Shown: one piece after another, positions 12,131 to 22,528 of the stretch
Layout: the number at the start of each line of letters is the position of its first letter
How positions within the stretch are numbered: the first letter of the stretch is position 1
Assembly: GCA_963930655.1 (NCBI GenBank)
Contig: OZ005619.1
Span: 2,152,501-2,216,500 of the forward strand
DNA from: Myrica gale
Lineage: Eukaryota; Streptophyta; Magnoliopsida; Fagales; Myricaceae
DNA: 64,000 nt
Reading direction: 5' to 3'
Translations under genes and position numbers: made by a program
Notes under the pieces: generated by a model
What the model saw: the letters and a program-made list of their open reading frames with translations, nothing else
What the model was told of the DNA's origin: nothing
Databases searched by the model: none

Positions 12131-13429
12131 AAAACACTCACCATCTCGTGGGGTAGAAGGAAGAAAACGTGGAAGGGACAGTAAGATTAGAATCTCAACG
12201 CGCTGGACAAAAAGCCAGCTATGCAGATCCCGTGATGTAGTAGTACGAGTTAATTTCATGTTATTAAGAAATTTGTGTATCGTAAATCCCAGGTCATTGA
12301 TATTTGACCAGTCGTATTTATGTGATGAGTTTGTTGATTCCGAAGTAGTGGCACTCCACATTTTTCTCTTGGTCCATGGTCATCTGCAACTTGTACTAGT
12401 AAAGCATTTAGGTCTCTGCTGATTCAAATAAGCCAGATGCTCCATGGACGTGTGTTTTGTCTGACCCAACTGCGTTACCAGTTAGTCAATGGTTGGGCCA
12501 TACTTTTTATTGTTTTCTTATGAATTCTATTAAGTTAAAAAACAACAACAAAAAAGGCTGATCGTGTGGGGGTGGATCTTTGTCAGAATGTTTCTCGTAT
12601 TTGTTTTGAGGTGATGAGAGAAATCTCAGCATCCCTTGTGCATTGGACTCTCATGGATCTGACCAGTTTGGATGTACTTTGAGACCTTAATCCTACAAAC
12701 AAACTCTAAAAAACCAGTGTAGAATTTCGCCTCTACAATTTTTATTTAAGTGGATTATGATATTACATTTATGAGAAATCGAACTTGAACTCGTGCGTCT
12801 TATCTATACAATCTCGTGTTCGTCCTAACCAGTCAAGCACAACCGGTAATGGGTTTTCTCATAAAATTTGAGAAAACAATTAGATGGACTGTTTTTATTT
12901 TTATTTTAATGAAGTAATGTACTTGGTACCAAAAGAGAGCTCCTTCTAGCTCCGTTCCAGCGGGCCTTCCATACTTTTTTTTTTGGTCACAAGATGGGGA
13001 ATTACAAATCATAATGGTGCATATCCTGAACTTTTCTAGGGGTATAGGTCCGCCTTAGCCTTGTAACCCAGCGTGCTAGCATCTTTGATGCGCCTTGCAT
13101 TCATAATTTTACTCGTTATAAGAAAAGAAGAAAGGAGAAGAAGCTCGATACATAATTATTTAGAAAAAAAAAGCTCGATACATAATCGGAAAAAAAAATT
13201 CGGCAAACATGGGCTCTCCCAACAATCTTAAAACTGTCGGCCCACTGATTTGGAACCCTGTGGGGGTTTGGGCCCGGTGGCACTAGAATGGTTGCTGTCT
13301 TTCCTGTAACGCACATCACATGTTCGGGACATTGCCTGAATACGTCCTCGACCGTATAAACCCACTATATTGCAGGTCGAGAAATATTCACTATATAAAT
13401 CTAGCAACCCCAAAAATAAAATAGAGAAG
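12131..13429. other. Intergenic, nothing recognised
   Basis: No gene or bounded repeat recognised. A-runs near 13160-13200 lie in a short duplicated context (AAAAAGCTCGATACATAAT at 13142 and 13170). Confidence 0.45.
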
Positions 13430-14171
13430 TGTTGGGGAGATAAACATCATGGAAAGACTTTTAGTGGGCTTATAATATAGCACGTAGAGACGTCACTAAA
13501 CCTAAAAGTATAAGCCTATAGGTTTGGGCCAAACTTTGTTATATTATGGGTTCACTAGGAGCTTCTCCATAATGTTTATCTTCCTAACAAACGGTATCAA
13601 AACCGATGGTATGATCAAGAGAGGGCTTGTAATATTGGGAAAAGACACTTAAGAGAGACGAAGGAGCAAGGTGTGCGGTCGAAGGGCGGGGTGGATTCTA
13701 GTGAGGCCGAAGAGAAAAGGGCCAATTGGATCAGGGCTTCCATTCAAGGAGAATCGAAAGGAGAAGCAAGTTGTGCAGTTGCAAGGCACAAGGTGGATTC
13801 TAGGAGAGGGGCTCTAAGAGAAAAAAAGGGTTGGCCGGTAGGATCAAGAGACGTTTACTCAAGTGGGAGTATATTGTGTAGTATGGTCCACAAGATGATA
13901 TGCAAAACAAGCCGCAAAAAGACTTTCGTTGAATGGAAAGTGGATTAATCTGGTGGTTGGCTCACACGTGAGGGGGGATTTTTAAATATGCACGTGTGAG
14001 AGGATAAAAAGATTAAGTCCCACGTTGGAAAGAAATCACAAGTGTGAATAATTAATATAGTATAGTTGGACCCAAATCTATCCGCTTAAACTTTTAGGTT
14101 TAGTGGTGTCCCTATATGATATGATATGAGCCCATTAAAAAACTCCGCAAGTCATGTTTATGTTCCCAACA
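13430..14171. mobile_element. Short retroelement-like unit with inverted LTR-like ends
   Basis: The segment 13430-13589 runs TGTTGGGG to CCTAACA. Its reverse complement recurs, diverged, up to 14171 (shared: CTAAACCTAAAAGT, ATAAACAT, TGTTGGG). Between them lie a primer-site-like ACGGTATCAAAACC at 13591 and a purine tract GTGAGGGGGGAT near 13970. The left segment also has 18-base inverted ends. TRIM-like parts in inverted rather than direct order suggest two insertions or a rearrangement. Confidence 0.5.
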
Positions 14172-15859
14172 AAAAGAAAAGAATAAACTATTTTCGGTGC
14201 CGTTAACTCACGAATTATTCTTACTTTGGGTTATCTTCATTTTAGCCCACATGCAATAACTAGAAGGCTGAAAATCTACTATTTGTACTTTTGGGGGTAG
14301 AGAAAGTGATTACCCACGTAACAGCTGTTCTTGGTACTACTGTCAAAGTAACCTTAAGGAACCCAGTAAGGGTGCACTACAGTACTATTGTGGGAAAATG
14401 GACACTCATTGCACTTGCAAGTAATGGCTAGCACTTGTGTCTCACTGGTCGAGTCCATAATCATTGCCTTCATTCATTTGCCAATGTCAGTGTGAAGCCT
14501 CCAATAAATTACTACAAACTTGGCATTTCAGGCAGTGGAATGGCATTTTCTTTCTGTTTTTAAACATGTAAATTCAAATGAACATCGATTGCTTTAATTG
14601 GTGGGAGTCTCTGACCCGATGAGAGTTATTATTAGATCCTTTTTATCATGGGAAACAGTATTGAAAGAAAGGAATATGGTTCTGGCTTTCGTGATCAGAT
14701 CTTGTACAGAAAATCTACAGATACTGCATTTGTTACCTTCTCTAGGGTTGTCAATTTTGTTTCTTGTACTTGGAGAGGACATATCTGTCCTGCAATGAAG
14801 CTTCTCATTACGGGTGAGCATTCCTAGATACCCTGTCGTTTTATTCAAGAACTATTCGTCTGAACAAAAGCTTCTCACTTTTCTTTATGGACTCTCCTCT
14901 CCACCATGCCCAAAAGAAATATTTGTCTCGATGAATCTTATTCTTCTAAAGAGGACCCCGCAGATCACTCACAAAGTTGGGAGAAACACACATACACGTA
15001 CAAATGTGCTGTGTGCACACACGTTTTTTGCATAATAGGAGGAAGACCACGTGAACTTGTTGTCAGGATATGTGCTTGTTACAAGTTGCCTTTGGAGAAG
15101 GAACAATAAGGACAAATTATATGTTTTGACTGCCAGTTTGAAATTTTGAACTCTATTCTATATGACTAAACAAGTTTTAATGCCTTAAGAGGCTTTAGAA
15201 GAAACACTTAAAGACAAAGAAAAGAATCTTTTAATAATAGCGTTGCCAAATTACTAGAAGTACCTGCAAAACGATCAATTCCTCATTCTGTCGGCGCAGA
15301 TAACCATTACAGCTACAAATATCGAAGGGGAGTGTAAGTGTTGGGGGGAAGGGAGTGGTCTCGCTATCAGAGAGGTACAATGAGAAAGGTTATTATAGAC
15401 TTGTAGAGGAGAGAGAGGAGATGGGGATGAGCTTCATATATTTATGAACAAGGATCCATTGTTCGAGCTTGAGCGTCATGGAGTTGCTGTTTCTGCAAAC
15501 TTCCTAAAAAGATCATAACTTCCAAAGTAGAAGAAGATTTTGTCTGTATGATGGGTTTGATCTAATTGTGGGCTAATGCGAATTTTTGGATACTTTGAAT
15601 CACTATGAAATAATCTCTCTTTTTTTATGTTATCTAGACCCAAAGTGTTGTCAGTAACAAGCATGAACTACTGCAGAGTTTCTAGGTGGTGTCTCTGTTG
15701 ACTATTCCAAACATAAGGCTTGTTTTTCACGGACAACCATGTCAAAATCCTAAAGTGAGGAGCTTGTCAAGTGTGGGAGAGGAGAAGGGGTCCACATGGC
15801 TGGGCAAGGGCAGCTTTCTGCTCCTAGTGCAGGCCAGTCGATGGTCATTGACTCATTGA
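14172..15859. other. Intergenic, nothing recognised
   Basis: Several frames of 60-85 codons overlap on both strands, none with a recognisable motif. Composition is ordinary. Confidence 0.45.
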
Positions 15860-16408
15860 TGTCGGACCGTTGAGCCGTCATTCCTCCCAAAACCAATTAG
15901 TGTCAAGAGAGCGTCACTGAAGTCTTTTATGACATTCGACATCGCACCGAGCGTGCCTGTTCTAAGAATGCTCGTAGAAAGAGCATTGTGGAACTCCAAC
16001 AATCCCTCCATCACGATGACGCTCCCGCGACTCGAACCTATGATCTCCTGGCTCTGATACCACTTGTCAGATCGTTGAGCCGTCGTTCCTCTCAAAACCA
16101 ATTGGTGTCAAGAGAGTCACTTAAGTCTTTTATGATATTCGACATCGCACCCAACAGACCTGTTCTAAGAGCGCTCGCATGGAGCAGCATTGTGGAACTC
16201 CAACAATCCCTCCCTCACGATGACGCTCCCACGACTAGAATCCATGACCTCCTGACTTTGATACCACTTGTCGGATTGTTGAGCCGTTGTTCCTCTCAAA
16301 ACCAATTGGTGTCAAGAGAGTCACTCAAGTTTTTATGACATTCGACATCGCACCCAGCAAACCTATTCTAAGAGCGCTCGCAGGGAGCAGCATTGTGGAA
16401 CTCTAATA
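15860..16408 (-). mobile_element. Tandem TRIM array: three LTRs, two interiors
   Basis: Read on the minus strand: LTR (16408-16269), interior (16268-16206), LTR (16205-16065), interior (16064-16002), LTR (16001-15860). Each LTR is about 141 bp, starting TGTTGGAGTTCCACAATGCT (first copy eroded) and ending GACA. Each interior starts with TGGTATCAGAGC or TGGTATCAAAG and ends in GGGAGGGAT, so primer site and polypurine tract are both recognisable. Flanks ATTGA and ATTGC match at four of five bases. No protein is encoded. Confidence 0.85.
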
Positions 16409-16520
16409 ATTGCATACTCTGTTGAATTGTTTGGTTATTTGGAGGGCATCAGGATATAGTTGAAGCGAATTGCTTTCTCTTACCATCTAGATTGAATCTA
16501 TAGTTGTAGTTGTAAACTAA

Positions 16521-16707
16521 GAGGGTGTTCGGTTAGGAGTGTTGTGAGGATTTTTTGTATTTTGAGAATTTTTAGGTGATGTTAACTTTATTGGTATGCG
16601 TGTTGTAGTTATTTTTATGTGAGGTTAAAAATGATCTTTGGTGGAAGGATTTTTGTATTGTGAGAATTCAAAAAATCCTGAGGATTTTTTGTTAAACGAA
16701 CCGCCCC
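16521..16707. mobile_element. Tourist-like (PIF/Harbinger) MITE, 187 bp
   Basis: Ends read GAGGGTGTTCGGTT and, from the other side, GGGGCGGTTCGTTT. TAA flanks both ends (16518-16520 and 16708-16710). AGGATTTTTTG and its complement repeat inside. Three-base TAA duplications are the mark of PIF/Harbinger MITEs. Confidence 0.65.
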
Positions 16708-16710
16708 TAA

Positions 16711-17917
16711 TTAAGAGATGTTTATTTTAGAGGCTTCATGCATAGGGGTTGGTTTCCTTCCAGAATGCGTTTTATCCTTTCATTGGTGCCCAAGTGTTAG
16801 CAGCAATGCAAGTTGAGGAGGAAGGGTGATGGGTCTGCATATTTTTATTGTACCAGTAGGATCTTGTGTGAATTGCAACTTTCTCAGGTTTATTTTAGCC
16901 TGACCCATATGCGACCTCACCAAGAAGTTACTTTTTCTTCCTCCAAGCCAAACCCTGCAGATGTCTGCAAACTAACGGGACTATTAGAGCAGCGTAAATC
17001 TAATGAGAAAATCCTCGTTGAGATGCACTGCAGACAGACAAACACTAGACAGATTTAACGTTTTAATAAGATGACCCTAGCTTGTAAAATATAGAGTTGA
17101 AATGGATTGTGGACGAATGAAAGAATCCTATGTCTCACTCAGAACAACTTTGATGAAAAAAAGGAGTGTTCCAACTTGTAAGTGGAGGTTCATAGCTCAC
17201 TATCTACGGTGAAACGAAGTTGGTGCCTTTCCATCCATACGCCTCAATTCCCACAAAACAATCAAACTCAAGCAGAAAAGAAAGGAACAGATAAAGAGAA
17301 AAAATATTTAAGAGTTCTGCTTTCTCCTCTGTCGCTAACTCCTACATGGATACGAAGATGCTCAGCAATCAACAGGTCCATCTATCAATGGATAGCTTCC
17401 CTCAAGTGGGTCCTCCACAGAGGCATCATGCTTTGATTTTTAAATCCAGAATCTAGAACCACTTTGATCCAAAAAGATGCCCCTTGCAAATCACCACCTT
17501 CCATCTGTGATCAATATATCTCCCTTTGATTGGCTCTCTGCTTTTAGAATCGGCCTAATGAAAAAGAAAAGGGCAAAGATAAAGAGCAAAAAACAAACTT
17601 CTCAAAAGCTAGGGAATGTTTAATTGGTGGGTCTTCGAAATATAGATGCTTTGCATTTCTGTAAAGCAGTTATAGATATTAGTTCTTCAAATACGCACAA
17701 GAGCAAAAAAAAAAAAAAAAAGAAGAAGAACAAAATGGAAAGAAATAGGGACAGAATCTACAAACTACTTTTGTTAAAAATTACAAGGACAGTATCATAG
17801 TAAGTTGCTCTTTATGGGGGATGAGTCTCTCCTTTAACTTCGAGAGAGACAATTTTTGTCTAGCTGGATACCAATACTACTTCAGTACCTCTCAGACCTT
17901 GCAAATTCCTCATGTAC
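16711..17917. other. Intergenic region downstream of the CEPR1-like gene
   Basis: Contains the presumed 3' untranslated region of the minus-strand receptor kinase next to 17918 and an A-rich tract at 17706-17731. Plus-strand frames at 16813 and 17182 resemble no known family. Confidence 0.45.
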
Positions 17918-20900
17918 TTATAATTCAAATGGGTTCTTTATTTTGGCGACGTTTGATGCCTCTTTGGTCTTATTTGACAACTTGCAAGAATCGAATCTGC
18001 AGGGGTCAGCCTCAATCAGCAACTGAACAACCTCTTTCATGTTTGGGCGAAGGGCCGGGTTCTTGTAGGTACAGCGAATGGCAATGCGGAGAACCTGGAA
18101 TATCTCGTCCTTGAATAGCCCTGACAGTCGCTTGTCTAAGACCTCTGCAGCTCCTTCCTTGGTGTCCACTTTGTTTGAGACCCAATATATGATATTCTTG
18201 CTCTCTCCGAACTCTGGCTCTACAGGCTTCTTCCCAGTTATGATTTCCATAAGAACTACTCCAAAACTGTAGACATCACACTTGGTCGTTGCTTTGGACG
18301 AATATGCATATTCTGTCACAAAACATCAATTAGATTGAATGAACATTTGGAGACATATTTCTCAGCTTAAAGTGAGACAGATGATGAAATTGAATTGAAA
18401 GCACAAGTGACAAAAGTTTTGTAATATGACTGGCCTGGTGTTGATTATGACTATGAACTGGAACTATTAAAATTCGAATTTTCGAGATGCTTACAATTTT
18501 AAAAGCATGATTTGCAACTCTTTGAATTGTAAATAGGTAATTAAATCACAATCTTGTTGTGTGCCACAGAAAGTTACCTGGTGCCAAGTAACCGTACGTC
18601 CCTGCAATTACTGTAGTGGTTGAATCCTTCCCTCCTCTTGCTTGTAGAACCTTGGCTATGCCAAAATCTGCAACCTTGGGCTGGTAATTGACGTCAAGAA
18701 GGATATTGGTCGACTTGATGTCTCTGTGAATGATAGGAGGCAGAAGATCATGGTGGAGGTATGCCAAACCCTGAGAGATGCCAAGCGCAATTTGATGGCG
18801 AGTAGGCCAATCCATATGGATCCACCCTTTGTGAAGGGCGTCCCAAAGGTTACCATTTGGCATATACTCATATACCAGCAGGTTGCAATCAAAACTTGAG
18901 AAGTAGCAGTAAAGCTTGACAATGTTTTTGTGCCTGATACTTCCAAGCGTCTCAACCTCGGTCTTCAATTCCTTGTCTAGGAATAACTGATCCTCTGAAG
19001 CTGTTTCTTTTGTTTTTTGACTCCACAGCCTCTTCACTGCAACGACTTCACCACTGCTCAACTCAACCTTGTACACTGTCCCAGATCCTCCATGTCCCAC
19101 TATGTTCTTGTCAACCATGGCTTCGACGACCTCGCGTTGGTCGAAACTTATTCGGTGGAAGCTTTTCACCTCATAGGAGAAGAATGATGAAGACAGCGTC
19201 TCATCATGTTCTATTGCAGCTCTCTCTTGGCTAAACCGGCGCTTTAGGAAAAGGACAGCTCCAAGAACAATGAGAACAACTGAAACTCCAATTGCCCAGA
19301 TGGAATTTAGATTCTTCCGGTGGTAAGTCTCTGAACAAAGGGGAAAACTTCGATCCGATGAATTAACATAAATTGACACACAGAGACCTGGGTTGCCAGA
19401 AAAGCTTTCTACCAATCCTCCTTTAATCAATGAGAGAGGAATTCGACCTGAAAGCAGGTTGTTTGAAAAGTTGATCGAGTTAGGTAACAACAGAGAGAGG
19501 CTATCTGGGATACTCCCTGTCAATTGATTGCTGGAGAGATCTAGAACATTGAGATTTTTTAGCAGAGAAAGTGTGTCCGGGATGGAAGATGTGAGCTTGT
19601 TGCCCTGTAGCAGCAGCAAATTTAGCTTTCTTAAATTGCCAATTTCGGAGGGTATTGGACCAAACAGTAGATTATTACTCAGGTCAATCTTCACCAGATT
19701 GGTTGCTCGAGAGATTCCGGTAGGTAGAACACCTGAAATCCTGTTGTTTTGGATAAACAGTTCCGACAAGTTTCTAGAATTTCCAATTGAATCAGCAAGG
19801 GTACCAGACAAATTATTGTAACCCAAGTCAATGATTGAAACATGGGGAAGACTTAGAAGTCCTTCAGGTATGGACCCCTCCAAACGGTTATGACTAACTC
19901 GAAACCGTAGAAGAGAAGAGCATGTTGCGTAACTGTCAGGCAACTTTCCAGAGAACATGTTTTCAAGGACAAGAAAGTAGAGCAATTTACCTCCCTTGCA
20001 AATCTCTGCTGGTAATGGACCCGACAGATGGTTTTCTGACAGGTCTAGAACGATCATCGGTGATAATTGCCCCAGATTTCGGGGAACTTCTCCGGTCAGA
20101 AAATTGTCATAAAGTGATAGAATGGTCAATGTTGTTGAGCTTTCAATCGCACCTGGGATTTCTCCTGTGAGGCTGTTGTTGTAAAGCTGCATGACTCGGA
20201 GCTTGGGAAGGCGACAAATGGATTCAGGTATACTGCCCGTCAACTTATTGACCGACATGTCCAAGTCTATGAGCTCGGTCAGATTACCGAGCTCCTCAGG
20301 AATACTGCCAGTGAGTTGGTTGTAATAGAGCTCAAGCTGTTGCAAGTTCTTCAACTGTCCAATCTCCGCCGGGATTTGACCAACAAGGTAATTTCCGCTC
20401 AATTCAAGATCGACAAGGAAAGTCATGCGTCCTATCGCTGCAGGAATCGTACCGTGCAACATGCATGTTGTCAAGACCATAGATGTGAGCTTTGTCAACC
20501 TGGAAATATTCTCTGGGAGTTGCCATAAGTTGAAACCCTGGTTTTCATTGACGTTAAGCGTCTCCAGATCGGTGAGGCTGGTGACCGACACGGGGAAGTT
20601 GCCCTCATAGAGGTTGTATGACAAATCAAGTATCCTCAGAGACTTCATCGGTGAGAAATCAGGAAGCCTTCCTGATTGATACAGGCGGCTCATGTTAAGC
20701 TCTTCCAAGACGGTGCAGTTGACGATGCTGGCAGGAAACCCGCCGCTGAACATGTTGCGGCTCAGACGGAGCACGCGCAAATGTGGCAGATAAGAGCAGA
20801 CATCTGCTGGGAAGTCACCCGAAAGTGACCAGCCAGAAACGTCAAGGTTGACAACATAACCTTGATCATCGCAGCGAACTCCATTGAAGTCGCAGTAATT

Positions 20901-21053
20901 CCCTCTTGAGACATCCCAATCCAACAAGGAATTCCCCGAGACAGACTTTTTCATGAGGGTGAAGAACTCATACTGGTTGCTAGTCATTGCTTGAGAAAGG
21001 TCAGAGAATGACATAAGCAAACCCAAAGCGAAAATCATAGCCCGACAAGCCAT
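17918..21053 (-). CDS. CEPR1: LRR receptor-like kinase, CEPR1/XIP1 type
   Basis: Two exons, 21053-18578 and 18312-17918, give about 956 residues; Arabidopsis CEPR1 (XIP1) is about 966. The intron is phase 1 with a GTAACTT donor and CAG acceptor, splitting the APE glutamate. Order: signal peptide (about 1-23); LRRNT with CDFNGVRC; about 20 LRRs; transmembrane segment at about 583-603; juxtamembrane SFHRISFDQREVV; kinase from about 645. Active-site parts are complete: glycine loop GHGGSGTVY, lysine in VAVKRLW (about 673), HRDIKSTNILLD (about 776), DFG in VADFGIAK, GTYGYLAPE. It is an RD kinase. CEPR1 binds CEP peptides in root phloem/xylem tissue and takes part in systemic nitrogen-demand and vascular signalling; that role is inferred from the family. 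The ATG precedes the signal peptide, with a (GA)n leader upstream. The frame is intact. Confidence 0.93.
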
Positions 21054-21082
21054 TTGAGGGAGTCAGGGTGAGAGAAGGCTAG

Positions 21083-21110
21083 TGAGAGAGAGAGAGAGAG
21101 AGAGAGAGAG
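21083..21110. repeat. (GA)n microsatellite in the CEPR1-like leader
   Basis: Fourteen GA units about 30 bp upstream of the start codon, on the transcribed side. On the sense strand this is a (CT)n leader, common in plant 5' untranslated regions. (GA)n followed by 22 G occurs further out at 21239-21274. Confidence 0.9.
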
Positions 21111-21176
21111 CCAAAGAGGCAGGTTCAGGGCTGTTACGGTGGTTGTTGCAAGGAAGGAGGTGAGGAAGAGAAGAAG

Positions 21177-21186
21177 TATATAAGTG
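21177..21186 (-). promoter_or_regulatory. Possible TATA box of the CEPR1-like gene
   Basis: On the minus strand the sequence CACTTATATACTTC contains a TATA-like core about 125 bp upstream of the ATG. Distance and sequence are plausible; no transcript start is known. Confidence 0.4.
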
Positions 21187-21252
21187 GAATGGGTGCAGTA
21201 GCAATAAGCCTGATGATGAAAAAGGAGGTTCGTAGCAGTACAGAGAGAGAGA

Positions 21253-21274
21253 GAGGGGGGGGGGGGGGGGGGGG
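21253..21274 (+). repeat. Poly(G) tract of 22 bases
   Basis: A G-run directly after a short (GA)n run. Such runs are often misassembled or length-variable. Confidence 0.85.
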
Positions 21275-22512
21275 AAGGTGCCTATCTTTGCATAAAGAGG
21301 CTTTATGTTTATACTCCACTAAGTTATGTGTAGAGAATATAACAACAATTCAAGTCCTTTATATATATATATTGGATTAAAAAAAAAGTCCTTTATATTG
21401 ATAAGACGTAAGTATATAAACTGCATCTGATCCTAATGACCGTTCGTTTTCTTGACCAGGACCTCAACTCGATGTGATCTCTCTCTTTACGGCCCAGACC
21501 CAATTCCTTTGACCATCCCTTCTCCTTTCACCTTCTTCCATTACTGGGATGTTGCTCGTATTGTACACAATTGGATTTTTTTCGGTACCGTATCGTTTGA
21601 TATGAATATATACTTCCTTTGAATCAGTTGGGTATTTTAGTTTCTATATATGTTTGGTATGTGTATTGGACAAGATGTATTGAATGTTTTTCTTGCAGCT
21701 CATCGTGAAGAGAAAAGGTCAGTATTTGCTCTCTCTTTGTGGTGTGTAAACAAGCTCTGAGCTATCCAGCAAGGGCTGTAGTCCAGCTGATACCACTCAA
21801 TATTAACTAGCCTCTAAATCAGGAGTTTGAGTAACATAAGTTCAAATCGTTTGTAAAAATAAAATCTGACATTGGGTCTAGTCAAGGGTTGGTCAGACTG
21901 GTGCTGTGGTGACGAGCTTGTCAATGAGCAGTAACTATAGTTCAAAACGGACATTCTGATTGAAAGGTAGGCCTACCGTATGGTGGATTCTTGAGCACCC
22001 TTTTTTTCTTAATATAAAAGAGAACGAAACTTCTATTATTAAACCTTGATTCTAATAATATCACAATCTACTCACAATGGGGTATTGTGCTTGATTTTAG
22101 GTGTCATCATCACTCGGGGTAGGGTGACAATTTCTTTTTATTTTTGGAGTAATGATTGGTTGGCAATTTCCCCCTAACCAGAATGTTAGACTCGTCAACT
22201 ACAATTGACAAAATAATATGGCAATTAGAAAAGAAAAGGCAGCATTTGGTTCCAACGATCCCTTCTGCAGTGGTGTTCAAAAGTGCACTATTTGTACAAC
22301 ATCTCGATACAGATGAATGTTGTTGATGTCTGACACAACAAGACAATATTGAACTGGTTGGGAAAGCATGATAGACAGGATACCAAGAAAAAGCCAATGA
22401 ATAAACGACAATTTTCTCCCTCGTTGGTTTGAGTGAACTTTTGGTTTTTTTTGCTTTGACTCATGAGTTCAGTGATAATTGGTTGATTCAAAGAAAATGA
22501 TTTGTGAATTAT
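21275..22512. other. Intergenic upstream of the CEPR1-like gene
   Basis: No gene. It probably contains the distal promoter of the receptor kinase (minus strand) and a SINE-like piece at 21765-21935. Confidence 0.5.
21765..21935 (+). mobile_element. Possible tRNA-derived SINE
   Basis: GGCTGTAGTCCAGCTGATAC resembles a polymerase III A box, and AAGTTCAAATCG, about 55 bp later, resembles a B box (GGTTCGAATC). Spacing fits a tRNA-derived SINE head. No clear tail or duplication was found. Confidence 0.35.
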
Positions 22513-22528
22513 TTATTTCCTTGTTTAG

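Noticed and set aside
16002-16064. tRNA-like GGTTCGAGTC box next to TGGTATCAGAGC
   Set aside because: No cloverleaf can be formed; it is the interior of a TRIM with a primer site.
18078-20610. Plus-strand frames inside the two receptor-kinase genes
   Set aside because: They are antisense shadows of a long intact coding sequence; the same holds for plus-strand frames at 48603-50873.
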